A stretch of DNA of 64,000 nt from Sipunculus nudus (GCA_026874595.1 CM049307.1:50209178-50273177); one strand, 5' to 3'. Positions 1 through 15,455 are shown, counted from the stretch's first letter. Numbers and translations: made by a program. The notes: generated by a model from the sequence alone, not told the origin.

Positions 1-137
1 GGATTTGGGACTGCTCCTTATGTAGCCAGATAATTCGACAGAAAGCGAGCCCAAAATCCTGGGACATCTCCGGGAAAAGGCTACTGCTCAGCCTGGGTGC
101 ATCGAGAGATTTTTCCTCCAAACCGATCGAATATCTT

Positions 138-250
138 GATTGGCAGGCTTCGGCGGACGCTGATTGGTTGCTCGCGGGTGACGTCATACGGGAACCGCAC
201 CCCCTGGCATATAAATGAGCATCGGTCCATAAACCCGCAGTGCAATCTGT
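138..250 (+). promoter_or_regulatory. Candidate promoter of Pitx copy A (CCAAT/CRE/TATA)
   Basis: Within about 80 bp there are two inverted CCAAT boxes (TGATTGG at 138-144 and 161-167), a perfect palindromic CRE (TGACGTCA, 179-186) and a TATA-like box (TATAAAT, 210-216). Their order and spacing fit a focused core promoter with a start site near 240-245. A second TATA box (TATAAAA, 385-391) could drive a shorter 5' UTR. The link to Pitx copy A rests on position only, about 0.9 kb upstream of its ATG on the same strand. A spliced 5' leader or further upstream exons outside the window cannot be excluded. Confidence 0.45.
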
Positions 251-1142
251 CACATTGTAACATATGGCGTCTTGGTTAATTCTGGGAACAGTAATTTCTC
301 CTTTGGGATCTCTAGGAAAGCTGACCCCCGGAAACATCACTTTCTATATTTTTAATGACTGGTCATCTCCGCTGTCCACAGAACTATAAAAGATCGTGAA
401 CGCGGCAGGCGGACTTCCTGGAATTTCTCGGCGGACTTGAGTCAGGTTCTTAAAGCGGCTCAGCTTGCACGCGTGGTGGCTAATCTTCGCCATCACCGCA
501 CTAATACAGTGGTGACTTTTAAAACGCACAAAAAATTCTTCCGTGCTTACAGCAGACGACAGCACGGATCATTCCGTAATATTTAGTCGGCGGGAATAAT
601 CATAAGATTTGGACTGACTGTTGAGAGGGATCAGCACCACAGATAATATCGGGCGTTTAATAATAAGACAAAGAACTCTAGAGATACCACTGAAGCAACT
701 GAGGCTTAACGGGCATCTCGGAGAAGAAAATTTATTCACCACAAAAACCCGTTCTGGCTCATATACGGTCATACCCGGCTTAAAGTCTATAAGAATTTGT
801 TGTCGATCGAACTGTTGAGTCTATGCGTCTTTATTCCAAGTGAAGATATATAAAATGGAAAGTACTTAGAGAAAATTTACGAAAAATATAATATATAAAA
901 TATTAATAAAACAGACGAGAAAAAAGTAAATTGGACAATTTAAAAGCAACTTGAGGAATTTATTTCATTTTCTGATAACGCAGATCAGAAAAGAGCGGGT
1001 CTGATTTTAGCAGATAATTTCTTCAGCGGAGGAGAAGAATAAATCGATTCTGCTTTATAACAAGTGGAATCAGAAGGGGCTGTATAAGTAACAGAAGAGA
1101 GAAAGTAGATTTACAGAGTTCAAGAACGGGACACGTAGAGCT
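245..1142 (+). other. Presumed 5' UTR / upstream region of Pitx copy A
   Basis: There is no convincing coding sequence. Composition shifts from balanced (to about 830) to AT-rich (830-1000) and back. An in-frame stop TAA at 1089-1091 precedes the ATG at 1143 with no other ATG in that frame between them, which supports 1143 as the start. If transcription begins near 245 the leader would be about 0.9 kb unless it contains an intron. Confidence 0.35.
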
Positions 1143-1326
1143 ATGAATCCGGCTTTTCAAGACATGGAACCAGAAAGCACGATATCTCCGGGTCGCATTG
1201 ACGTAACAGAGCCAGGCCTATCCGCGTGTCCTCTGACATCGTCCAGTCACGGCGGACTCCCCGCGGCCTCAGTAGAAACCACGTCACCACTGAACGTCAA
1301 ACAGGAATTGAAACAGGACGACAAGG
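1143..1326 (+). CDS. Pitx: Pitx copy A, coding exon 1 (N-terminal region)
   Basis: This exon encodes residues 1-61 plus the first base of codon 62. The ATG is the first after an in-frame stop at 1089-1091. The donor is AGG|GTGAGT with GT at 1327-1328, leaving a phase 1 junction that rejoins exon 2 as GAT (Asp62). The segment is rich in Ser, Pro and Thr, has no known domain, and ends in an acidic/basic stretch (QELKQDDK). A VKQE tetrapeptide at residues 52-55 matches the SUMO-acceptor consensus (hydrophobic-Lys-x-Glu), a motif seen but not shown to be used. It has no visible similarity to the exon 1 product of copy B, so an alternative first exon is possible. Confidence 0.85.
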
Positions 1327-4955
<3,629 letters not shown>

Positions 4956-5438
4956 GTATGGTTCAAGAATCGGAGGGCAAAGTGGCGCAAACAAGAGAGG
5001 AATTTAGAGTCTTACAAGAATGGTTTCGGTCTTATCCAGCCGCCGTTCAACGATGGTTTATACGCGTACAACTGGACATCCAAAGTTCCAAGCGCCTTAG
5101 ATTCAAAAGGCTTTCCCTGGGGGTTCAACTCGGTCAACCAGCTGCCATCGGTTGTGTCGTCACAGGCCATGTGTCTCCCCCCAGCGGCAAACTCTATCAA
5201 CTCCTCCATGGTCCACTCTATGAACGTTCCCAGCATGCCCGGCATGGGCACCGGGATTAACAATACCGCGGGACACTACGGATCAACCGCCCACCCCTAC
5301 CTCTACAATCGCGATCAGTGCTCGACGAGTATCGAATCTCTCCGACTCAAGGCGAAGCAGCATTCGGCAAGTTTCGGGTACGCTCCGATGGCGGCCGGAC
5401 AATCTTCGTTGTCGGCTTGTCAGTACGCAACAGCTTAG
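4956..5438 (+). CDS. Pitx: Pitx copy A, coding exon 3 (recognition helix, linker, OAR motif)
   Basis: The acceptor is TCTGCAG|GTATGG (AG at 4954-4955) and the exon runs in frame to TAG at 5436-5438, encoding residues 132-291. It opens with recognition helix VWFKNRRAKWRKQER, carrying the diagnostic Lys50 (residue 135). Gln at homeodomain position 59 is unlike the Arg in copy B. A Pitx-type block follows (GLYAYNW, then KVPSALDSKGFPWG), then a Ser/Pro/Met/Gly-rich region, and the OAR motif SIESLRLKAKQHSASFGYA. The protein ends SACQYATA, similar to the APCQYSAV of copy B. OAR motifs in this family modulate transactivation and DNA binding. Confidence 0.95.
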   Translation, partial: VWFKNRRAKWRKQERNLESYKNGFGLIQPPFNDGLYAYNWTSKVPSALDSKGFPWGFNSVNQLPSVVSSQAMCLPPAANSINSSMVHSMNVPSMPGMGTGINNTAGHYGSTAHPYLYNRDQCSTSIESLRLKAKQHSASFGYAPMAAGQSSLSACQYATA

Positions 5439-6112
5439 AGAAGGACTATATATAAAACCTATAATATTATATGATAACGGATATATACAAACTGACTCCC
5501 TTTTCCAAAGAACTGCTTTGCATTGCGAGAAGAATATATAGCAGAGATGGTTTAAATAATTTTAATATACTGCCAACAAAGACGCGGAGATAACGCGAGA
5601 GTGAGCATTCGAGCGAGACTGTATGAATGAGGAAGCGCGAGGCTGTGTATCATGGCAACCATATGTGAATAGTACTTATACCTTATTTTGAAATGCATAG
5701 AAATACATTGAAGGACTCCCAGTTCCACGTTACTCTATATTTGTGTATTTCTATGTTCCTATATGTATCCTTTATATAACACTGAGTTCAGTTTGACTGA
5801 TGAATTGAAATATGATGTATATATTTATTGACTGCATTTTGTGCCGGGTACATGTGCGATATCAATGCATTCCAGGTTACGGTAAGTTATTTAGTGAATG
5901 GTTAAGATTATATGTTAAATATAGGTTATCGGTTTTCGAATATCGATTATTCGAACCATCACATTCCGGAGGCCGACTTGAATGTTGGCATCATGATGTG
6001 ATCATTGACTTGAGTAGTTCTTTGCCGACTGTCTTGTTTCATTATGAATTTATCACTGTATATACGGTATGATATGTGATGTTGTGCTTGAATAAATTAA
6101 ATTTTAAAACTC
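5439..6112 (+). other. 3' UTR of Pitx copy A with polyadenylation signal
   Basis: The sequence downstream of the stop is noncoding. The canonical signal AATAAA at 6091-6096 is the best candidate, with T/GT-containing sequence following at about 6121-6130, predicting cleavage near 6105-6120 and a 3' UTR of about 0.67 kb. The exact end needs transcript data. Confidence 0.55.
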
Positions 6113-6185
6113 ATGAAAAAATCGTTGTGTCCATAATTATAGATATTTTTGCATGCATGTCTTGAACCATAAACAATTCTTTTTT

Positions 6186-6189
<4 letters not shown>

Positions 6190-6232
<43 letters not shown>

Positions 6233-6261
6233 AATAATGGTGTGTGTGTGTGTGTGTGTGT
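6190..6261. repeat. Compound (TA)n-(TG)n microsatellite
   Basis: About 20 TA units (6190-6229) are followed by a short spacer and about 10 TG units (6240-6261), immediately beyond the 3' end of Pitx copy A. Confidence 0.95.
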
Positions 6262-6981
6262 TGATATACGAAAGGTTGTCGATAATTGGCAACATGATTC
6301 TTACATAAATGTTTTTTATGTAGATATTGTTGATATATTTTAATAGTTTGCCTCTTATACAATATATGGACCTTAATACCTTCAATAGAAAAATACAATC
6401 AAAAAGAAAAATTAAACATGATTCTATTAAAGACCAACATTAGTTATAAGTATAGTGTTTAAATAATATCAGATAATGCGAGAAAAGTGTTTTGTAAATT
6501 TAAAATTGTAAATACACTCACTGATTTTGAAAATGCAGAGTTAAAGCAAAAAGTTCATCTTGCCGTCATATGAAAACAAATTAATGCAGATTGTCGACTT
6601 GAGGTGCATGCATATCCCTCTGATAAAAAAATGATGTTGCAAAGAATTAAATGAAGAAATCATTCTGCCGGTAAATGAATGAAACACTGATTCAAAATAT
6701 AAAACTTAATTTCATTTCACTTGTTTCTGTTTAATTCTAGGATTTAAATTCTCACCGCATCCGAATACCGATTGTGAAACGGTGATAATCTCCTTTCGTC
6801 TGTCCTTTCGTGCGTCCGCGTTATCGTTCTCATGTTACATATAATACCTCAAAAATATTACTCAGGTACATCTATTAATTTTTTAATTTAAACATCTATT
6901 GCTTATCTTTACTTCATTGCATGGGTTTAAGTGACGTTGAATTGACGGATTTTACTATATAATAACAGGAGCTGGGATCTG

Positions 6982-7018
6982 TTAATCCGGTTATACGCAT
7001 TCTAAGAAGGCGGATTAA
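6982..7018. promoter_or_regulatory. Inverted pair of bicoid/Pitx-type sites
   Basis: TTAATCCG (6982-6989) and its exact reverse complement CGGATTAA (7011-7018) are separated by 21 bp, about 1.5 kb downstream of Pitx copy A. TAATCC is the known target core of K50 homeodomains such as Pitx and Otx. The function is inferred from motif content and position only. Confidence 0.3.
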
Positions 7019-7053
7019 AGTCAAATAAACTTCTTAACGTAAAGCTAAATCAG

Positions 7054-7056
<3 letters not shown>

Positions 7057-7100
<44 letters not shown>
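7057..7100. repeat. (TA)22 microsatellite
   Basis: Uninterrupted TA dinucleotide run of 44 bp. Confidence 0.95.
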
Positions 7101-7103
<3 letters not shown>

Positions 7104-7539
7104 GCAAACACACATAAGAGAGGAAAAGGGATGTATGGAATATTTTATTTGGCTTAAGCAGAACATCCAGGAAGTGTAAACTGTGCATATACGTCCTTTA
7201 TACTTGTTACAACATGCTGTAACTATTTATCAAACCACTCAGCTGGAGATATGATGATAAGGCAAAGAATTTTTAGAATTCTATATAGATTTCTAGAATT
7301 GCCAGAATTTTATCCTTTTGTAACACAGGGACCTACACAGCAGCACATGGTCGAGCTGACAGGGAAAAAGATGGGTAGATGTATAAGGAATAAAGGACAT
7401 TGTGAGATTGTTGTGTTGTTACAAGTTTATACTTTATATAAACATATTTGCAGTAATGCAAAACCCAAAATTACTGGTGTAGGCCATTTTGATGGAGATC
7501 ATTGCCATATTATACTATATTATATATGAAACTGAGTAA

Positions 7540-8400
7540 GTCCCATCGAATACACAAAGGAACACTAGCTTATACACATTTTGACTCCGGCTGAAAGTTT
7601 GCATAATATAAAACAGGTGGTTCAGAAGCCTAAACAAAAGCGAGACCTCAGGTGCGAACCATGTTCAAGAAAAATACACCGCGGGGAACTTTGGTAGCTC
7701 TAAGAGCGTGAGGAGGGTCCTTTAAGCGTGATGATATTGATAGATGGAGCTATCTGATGTCGCTGGACGGAGGAAGATGGGTGATCTTGGAGTGGTATCT
7801 TATATTACCATCAAAGCCGAACGTATTCCGAACGGTCCGTTAAGTGGGTTATCACGGCAGGATCGGGGTCTGTCCGCGCCGGAGGAGGCCAGAAGTGTCC
7901 CTAGGAACTTTAACACAAACCCGTGCGGATTAATTAGACATCACTTAGTATGTAGTGCATTATGTCGCTGGGCCTCCGTATTCATCCGCGCCTCTTTGGT
8001 CCTTGTCAACAGAATCCACAGAGAAGGTCTTCAGTCGTTCGCAGATGAAAACAAATTACACAGAAACTTGGGTCCATTTGTCATGCCGAAGTGAGCGGGT
8101 GTGCCGACTGCCGGAATATCCCTGGACCACTGCGCAATCCGACCACTATTAAGTGTGAATTACCCGACTTAGTTCAGGCTGATCGCCGATCTGGAAAATA
8201 AGAGACTCCGAACACTGAGGACAACCGGAGCATAACCCTGATGTATCCCGGAGCACTGAACTGACTAATGTCCATCGCCGGGGGGAGGGAGGGACGGAGG
8301 CAAAAGGAAGGGGACGGGAAGTTTTTACTTGGAGCATACAGCTCTTCTGTATCTTTTTGAATAGGCAACATGGCCTCTAGGGGGCACCACATGTACGGTA
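7540..8400. other. Unique, balanced-composition noncoding island
   Basis: This block of about 0.86 kb is clearly less AT-rich than its surroundings, with no simple repeats and no recognisable protein. Open frames inside it are short and match no family I know. It could be a diverged mobile-element relic or a conserved noncoding element. A G-rich stretch lies near 8278-8320. Confidence 0.35.
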
Positions 8401-9082
8401 TGTGGTCGAAGATAAATGCATTACACTATATATAGTATGATGCATGGTGTAACGTTAGTGTACATTATGCATTCCGGCCTTCAGATTTATATGTATAGAT
8501 ATAATATTTGATTTACCAATATGCAATGATCATATAGCTATCTTACTTTAGACGTCCATTTGTAATACACATGAATAATAAAAACCTGATTTCCAGGTCC
8601 GCTGTCTTAAAATCGGAAGTACATATAAATATAGATCCAATGTATAATCGGGAATATATCTATGTAGATGCAATGTATATAAATGCAGCGAAAGAAATAT
8701 ACCCCAGCACATTACACACTTAAGACTACACATGCACACAGGAAAGGCTAGACATATATAAGGGGGGACAAAAGCTACAGGATATATATAAATCCATTTA
8801 TTGTCTTGACAGATGTTATTTCAATAAGACCATAAATTGTATGCAAATATATATAAAACATTTACCAAAAGGTTAAACATATGTTATGATAAATCTTTCA
8901 TGATTTATTGGGTCGGATACCTTGCTAAAATCAAGAAAAAACTATTGGCATATCAACTGTACCTTAATATAAGAAAACCGTCAATTTTTTGTCAAATAGT
9001 TTAGCGACATAAATTAGCTTACCCTTGTCAGAATATATACATCCACCTGCAGGTTGCTGAAAACACAACATGCAGGTAAACA

Positions 9083-9310
9083 GGGGCCTTGACTGTCGAG
9101 GGGTAAAACGCTTGGCTCTCTCCGCTGGCGACCCGGGTTCGATCCCCGGTGTGCCATGAGAGTGGGTTGTAGTTGCCCGTCCAAGACCAGTGGTTTTCTC
9201 CTGTTTCCTCCACCCCTATACAGTCTACCGAACGCCATTATCTGAGCCATGGAGAGTGCCTTGATTAGTTTAATAACTATTTGTACAATCCATGTAAAAT
9301 AAATAAGTTT
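9083..9310 (+). mobile_element. tRNA-derived SINE, family 1, copy 1
   Basis: The tRNA-like head carries a strong RNA polymerase III B box (GGTTCGATCCC, 9136-9146) preceded by a weak A-box-like GACTGTCGAGGGGTA. A non-tRNA body follows (GTGGGTTGTAG, CCCGTCCAAG, TGGTTTTCTCCTGTTTCC) and an AT-rich tail ends around AAATAAATAAG. A second copy with the same order of blocks lies at 23927-24140. The boundaries are approximate because no clean target-site duplication was identified. Confidence 0.75.
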
Positions 9311-9515
9311 ATATTTTAACAGTTGTATATTGTATGTGAAATGATTTATGTATATCTTTTCTTTCCAGAATCGTTTTCATGCAAGACTTAACCGTGCAGT
9401 GGGGACGACGAAAGGAAGGTATACATGATGGACCAAAGTGAACAGTGGGGTGCATGGAGCATCCGAGGCATCAGTGAGTTAAGCTCTATATAAAGTGGTA
9501 CCTTTGCATATGATA

Positions 9516-9676
9516 CAGTGGAAGCTGTCTAAAAGACCACCTGTCTATTAAGACCACCCCTGAATGATCCGAAATCAATCACATTGGTTATAACTGACCT
9601 GTCGAATAAGACCAACTTTGAATTAAGACCTCGTATGGTTTGTCCCACGGTTGGTCTTATTACACAGGTTTTACTG
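9516..9676. mobile_element. MITE with CAGT...ACTG terminal inverted repeats (pogo/Tc1-mariner-like)
   Basis: The element is 161 bp with imperfect terminal inverted repeats of about 25 bp. The left end is CAGTGGAAGCTGTCTAAAAG. The reverse complement of the right end is CAGTAAAACCTGTGTAATAAG, and both continue into GACCA. The left flank is TA (9514-9515) and the right flank is CA, consistent with a mutated TA target duplication. Internal subrepeats of AAGACCA type are present and there is no coding capacity. Assignment to the pogo/Tigger side of Tc1/mariner rests on the CAGT terminus and TA target. Confidence 0.65.
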
Positions 9677-9714
9677 CATGTTTTTCAAACATGAATTGTC
9701 CGTATATTTAGAAT

Positions 9715-9866
<152 letters not shown>

Positions 9867-10391
9867 CCGGCCTATTAATATAATAAAAGTTCAAGGGATA
9901 CACAGCGCAATATGTCCCTTTAATGATGGATCATGCAGTTTGGTCAGTCAGTCTGGATATATATACTATAGTATATGTTCAACCGCACGAATTGTTACTC
10001 ACACATGCACCCATTAATTATACTGCAGCCAGGAGGCCTTACATCTTTTTTTATCGTTATTAGGTGGTTATAAGTGCACATGGTTGATCTGTCGGTTAGC
10101 AATTTAATCAAAAAGTTGTGAACAAATTTAAAGAAATTGCTTGAGGGTTAGAGTATAACACTCATGAAACGGTCCATTAAATTATGGGGGTAAACCTGCT
10201 CACCATAATATGTTTTCAGGGGATTCTACGTATTTATCATTGTATTTATCCCGGCCGACGGCCATAATTATTATAACAGGGAATAAGGGGGGCATTAATT
10301 CGTTCTGGGGAGCTGAGCTTACCTGTGATTCAACCATGGCGGCCGTGAACCGTGATATTCTATTGTATACAAGCACCTTTCTGTGACATAT

Positions 10392-11280
10392 TGTTACAAG
10401 TGCCCCTTTTTATTGTGTGCAGCAGTCTTACAGATGATTGTTTTATTGTGCACACGGATGTTCCATGTGTTGTTGGCATTTTGTTTGTGTGCCACGCGTA
10501 TCTCGTGTTGTAGCGTCCTCCCCTGGCCGGTTGTTGCACTCTCAGTTTAATCCGTACTGGTTGAACTCTCGTTGTCATGCTAGCTTGGGGCTTTCTCGCC
10601 TGGCCGAGTCAGGCAGGCTGGCTTGTAAACCCTAGTATGTAGAGACACAGCCATGTTTTTCTAGTATGTGCTTTGAACGTGTGTACTGTGTTAGATTCTT
10701 TAGCTTGTTCGAGAAATGGAAAATTCTCGGTTTGAGGTAAAAAGTTATTTAAGAGGCTATGTTTTAGAACCGATAGAGGTGACAGAAAATTCCAGCGGAC
10801 ACGGAAGCGTGTTAGTCAGTGTGTGGGACCTATCCAATTATCGAGTTATTCTACTATTACTAACACTTTACAATTTAGTGCTGCCTGTCTCAAGTTTACT
10901 TTCGGGAGAGTTATAAGAGCTTTACATTGGACTGTTATTCTCCGAGAGAATTTGTGTGAACTGTTCGTCCGGCTTATACATTTTAAAGGACTTATCGCTG
11001 TGACAGTGGTGGCAACCAGGTACTGTGCACTTTGTTTATTTTACTGTGAGATTGTATTGATTTGTTGTTATACTGCCGTTGATTTAGTGTATTGTAATGT
11101 TAGGGTTGTTTTAAAAATAAATTATGGTTATTTGTTAACAATAAAACCACTGACTTCTTTATTCATTCCCCTAGACATTTCACGCTGCCTAGTGTTACAG
11201 AATCTGATTTTATTTTATCTCCTTGACAAAATTTATGTTCATCACGCATACGTGATCTGTTGATATTAGGTTCCGTAACA
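10392..11280 (+). mobile_element. Probable solo LTR (Gypsy-like)
   Basis: The 889 bp segment begins TGTTAC and ends GTAACA, a perfect 6-bp terminal inverted repeat of the usual 5'-TG...CA-3' LTR form. Near its 3' part it has a TATA-like TATAAGAG (about 10913) and two AATAAA signals (11116-11121 and 11140-11145), the order expected of U3-R-U5. It has no long meaningful open frame. I see no clean 5-bp target duplication and no second copy in the window, so the call is tentative. The GGTGGCAACCAGG stretch near 11008 is internal and does not fit a primer-binding site if these ends are right. Confidence 0.35.
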
Positions 11281-11666
11281 TTATACATATATTTAATTCA
11301 CTAAAGTGGGCATATAAACATGTCATCTCTGCATGAGCAATTCTCATTCTTTCATTAATTATAGCTTTTTATTCGTTTATTCGGGTGTTTCATCAATCAG
11401 TGTATATTGATATATGTTTCAAGGATTTTTTTTTATTTAATGCTAAATCTTGGTATTATGTTCATTTAAATACCTATCTGTAAACAATATAGTCAAATTA
11501 CTGTTTCTTTAACCTCCATATTTTATCAGTGTTTACTACATGTAAAGAACTAATATGATAGCATAAGAATTAATAACAGGTCATCTATATATAATGGACG
11601 GAACGTCCTCATATTCACATATACCCTCCGTTTGGCAATTTGATATATGCAGTATAACATCAGGAC

Positions 11667-12070
11667 CAACCGGCTTCTGTGGCTCAGGGGTATGCAGGGC
11701 ACAAAGCCGGGATATTGTGAGTTTGAATCTCAGCCGAGGCTGTGATAGTTATTACGGCCGGGCCCTACCAGGGGTGAGCGCTCTGCTGTTTGAAGGGGAG
11801 ACTGTGCCCAACATTCGTGGTTCACTCACAAACGAGTGCGCCTTTCGGGGGATCCTCGGTATGATGACCCAGCTTGGGGATGACACACATCCAGGACCCG
11901 CAAGAGTGATATACACCGAGCCTGGTGGACACCAGGATTATCGCGTGTAAGCCCCTGTTACTTAGTCCGACACCGGAATCGAATTCTGCAGATGTACATA
12001 TACCTATAGTTATGCACGCATTAAAAAATGGCAGCGGTAACCTCCACCAAAAAAATTTTGGAAAAAGAAA
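11667..12070 (+). mobile_element. Long tRNA-derived SINE, family 2, copy A
   Basis: The head resembles a tRNA gene, with A box TGGCTCAGGGG (about 11680-11690) and B-box-like AGTTTGAATCTC. The body has a conserved block (GTGCCCA...CACTCACAAACGAGTGCGCC...GGGGGATCCTCGG...TGACCCAGC...GGGGATGA) and a 3' block GCGGTAACCTCCACCAAAA before an A-rich end. All blocks recur in the same order on the opposite strand at 31706-32152. At about 0.4 kb it is longer than a simple tRNA SINE, suggesting a shared central domain; I cannot assign it to a named SINE superfamily without a search. Confidence 0.75.
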
Positions 12071-12479
12071 CCCATCAGGACCACAGTAATTACTGCCAGT
12101 CGTTATAAGGGTGGCGGTTGATCGAGGCTAAAAATTTGGCAAAAGGTTTATAACATATAAGCATTTTTTTCTACGCCATTTTTCATATTGTTCACATACT
12201 AATTATAATAATATAATTATTATTATTGCTTTAAATCATCGCGGCCTAGACAGTACAATGCATGCGGCTTTTATATTTGGTGATAAGCGAATTTGGCGAA
12301 TGCCTGGTTGGCAAATAAACGATGCTGTAGCGTATTCATTTAATACAATAATAATTCATTTTTTTATGATTTACATGATTTTCTTAAGCAGACATTTTTT
12401 TCAGAATCTATACGCCTACACATTCTAAGTTATCATTATTTGTAAGTTTCGTGAACTTTAGACCCATTGCTACATAGAA

Positions 12480-13450
12480 CATTATCGAAGGAGCTCAAAG
12501 TCTCTACAAAGGTTGTGTGAGACTATAGCTGGGTTTTGTCTGTGGTCGCTCAGTTCTGCATGCATGGAGTTTCTGTTATAAGAAGTCCGCTCGGGCCGGG
12601 AGGATCATTGCATCTCCAACCACAACACAGGGCAAATCGGGGCCGCCTCATCAATGTGTAGTTATATCATTCCATTTCGTCAATGCACGCCGTTTAATGA
12701 GAGAATGCCCATGGAGACAGCCCGCCAGTCCACGCGGCACAGCCTAACGGATGGAGAACGTAGATAGATGGGTCGACTCAATCATACAATAGCCAGAGCC
12801 CCTCCCTAAGCCCGGCCGGCAAATCTCGGGTGGGGCGCAATCTAAAGACCCCTAGGGTCCCTAAATTGCCCAGGCTGATGGCATTCATGATACGGAGAAA
12901 CTGTGATTGACCCAACCTTTTTGTTGCAGCAATTCCGAGTGATAAAGGTTAATTTACTAGTATGCGCAAGCACAATGTAGGAAAGCACCGAAACGCCCTT
13001 AAAGGAACCTTTCCCAATACGGCCACTCCCCGAACAGATTGAGGGTTTAGTCCTGCTGAAAGTTGGGGATGCGGATTGGATTGTGGACGAAGTGACACGG
13101 GCTTTCCTCGGGATCGACTACAGTTAGAATAATCTCAGAGAGGGGGTTAAGCTGTATTGCGGGACAAACGCAACTCCGAGTCTAATCAGACACCTCTTTC
13201 AATTTGTAATCCCAGAAAAAGATAGGACATGTACTTAAAAGTGACAATTTCTTACTAATGCATGGCGTGCTATGGCGCAGACATTGGCGGGCTTGAGAAG
13301 GTGTACAGGTAATTCCTGTAATAGAAAGATAGCTGATACTCGTGATGACGCGACCTCTCTCGCGCTGCCAAAGCCAACTCCGCGGATTTATCTGACTGAC
13401 TTTTACATAGAACAGGATCCGAGCTGTCAATTTGCACCTTAATGTAAAAG
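12480..13450. promoter_or_regulatory. Unique noncoding island, candidate conserved noncoding element
   Basis: About 1 kb of repeat-free, balanced-composition DNA in AT-rich surroundings. It contains AACCACAAC (Runx-type core, about 12618) and several TAAT/ATTA homeodomain cores, with no plausible coding frame. The regulatory call is an inference from composition and from proximity to developmental genes. Confidence 0.3.
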
Positions 13451-14127
13451 GAGGCTGCCTTGTCGTTCGGTATATATGTCCGACATAACTGATTCTTTGA
13501 GAAACTGACTCATATACAGTTACCTAAGACCATGCAATCAACCGTGTTTATGAAATAATTTTAAATTTCTTTGCATTCTCTCATGATATTTGAATTTAAT
13601 TGTCAATTTATTCATGCAGTTACATTTCCTTGTGTAGTTCTTTTATTCTTCTTCTATGAAACAATTTAACCATACGTAGATAAATGTGTATTCAATTGTA
13701 TGATGCAATGTTAAAGGGGTCCAATCACCGATAATGCAGGTTGTAAAAACACGAAAAATAGCTTCTTCCCTTTAAAATAAATTGGTACCTGCAAAATAAT
13801 GCCATAATATTATTTGCTTACTCCTGTTAACGATAGATTACCGTGGACCGGGCGCGATCACAGGTTTCAACATAAACATAGCGCCTGCATCGCCCGGGCC
13901 ACAACACGTGTCGGTCATGAGATACCTTGACTGACTTGGCCCAAAGATATAGTACATGTTTACACTGGCTGAAACATCGCGTGAATTGGTTCACAATCGG
14001 ACCTCCGGTCAGGCGATCCTTAAATTGTTATGGTAAACAGAAACACGTGGGCTGTGTTTATCAACACACAGAGTCATAACAAGGTGTTAAACAGCCGTAT
14101 ATGGAGGTCCAGATTTTATGTTTTTGA

Positions 14128-14143
14128 GGGGGGGGGGGGGGGG
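14128..14143 (+). repeat. Poly-G tract (G16)
   Basis: Sixteen consecutive G residues, able in principle to form a G-quadruplex. Similar runs are at 24850-24861, 24914-24924 and 46204-46218, with C runs near 25002-25020 and 59013-59023. Confidence 0.9.
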
Positions 14144-14699
14144 CTGGCACATCAGAGGAAAGGTCATGGGTGTGGTGAAGTATATTAATTTATCCAATAA
14201 TAAAAAAATAGTCAGTCAGCTTATTTGAAAAGTACAAAAGGATAGTACAAAAGGATATATATATAAATGTAAATTATTCTGTATTCAGTTTCACAGGGCA
14301 ACAATAGTTGAACTAATTACACTTAAAATGTTATTGATAACAGTCTACCTACATTATATATATATATATATATATATATAATTACATATAGGTACATATA
14401 TGTGTATGTTTTTATAGATTTAGAATTACTGGATTATTTAAATTTAATTTTTTCCAATGGAAATGTTTAAATCTTTAAAGACTATATAAAGTATTCTTTC
14501 ATATACAGATGTAAGATTCATATTCTTGTTTTTCCAATGTTAGTTTATAATAAAGTGAAATATTTTTGGATGTTGACCATATAAATGACTAGCATTACTA
14601 ACACATAAATTATATATAGGGTCTTCATATTCCGTATTACTTGTTGTACTCCTATTGTACCCACCAAATATATACATATATATAGGATACTATCGAATG

Positions 14700-15080
14700 C
14701 AATGTGATACACACGCTTGATACCGGACATCAAAGAGAAGTCGCTAATCACGGCCGTAATCCTCGGTGTCCAATGACCACTGTTTGGTCACGACTCGTTC
14801 GGGAGTCAGAGGCGAGCAAATTTATTCAAGAAATGAGACAGCGATGCCAATACACTGTATCTATACTGATCCTCCTGGGCGCAAGACTTTGTTCCATGTT
14901 TATGTCAAATTGTAATAGGAGAAGATGCCAGTCTATACAAACATTGGATAGACGCGAAAGGACACCCATCCCCTCGCTTGTTCTCGGTCAGCTCTCGATC
15001 ACATGTTTATACAGCGGGATCTGAGAATCGTCTGTATGTGAGGATGAATGTATTGGGAAATGTAAATAAACATGTGTATT
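14700..15080. other. Unique noncoding island
   Basis: Balanced-composition sequence of about 0.4 kb between AT-rich repeats. An open frame of 106 codons crosses it on the + strand but has no recognisable domain and no splice or promoter context. I do not call a gene here. Confidence 0.3.
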
Positions 15081-15203
15081 TGTTCTATCCCAGATGCTCA
15101 AATGGATAACCAGCACTTTTAAATATACAAACAGACAAAATAAATAAGTCATCTCTGTCGTTTTTGGAGACTCCTTAAACAGTCTTTAATGTGCGTGTAT
15201 TGC

Positions 15204-15209
15204 AACTTT

Positions 15210-15243
<34 letters not shown>

Positions 15244-15387
15244 CATATATATATACATATATATATATGATTGTATGTATATGCATGTATATATATAAAA
15301 ATATATAAACCTGAAAAAAATTCTCTACAATTTTTTACTAAAAGTAGACTGATAAAACAGTTTTATGTGCGTGAATAGCAAATTTTT

Positions 15388-15455
<68 letters not shown>

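Noticed and set aside
7744..8094. 116-codon frame in a balanced island.
   Set aside because: No recognisable domain and no supporting splice or promoter context.
9083..9160. A functional tRNA gene at the B-box match.
   Set aside because: The sequence does not fold as a full cloverleaf and recurs as a dispersed SINE.
10823..11263. 146-codon hydrophobic frame.
   Set aside because: Falls in the probable solo LTR; codon content and lack of similarity argue against a gene.
14704..15024. 106-codon frame in a balanced island.
   Set aside because: No known domain or gene architecture; kept only as a noncoding island.
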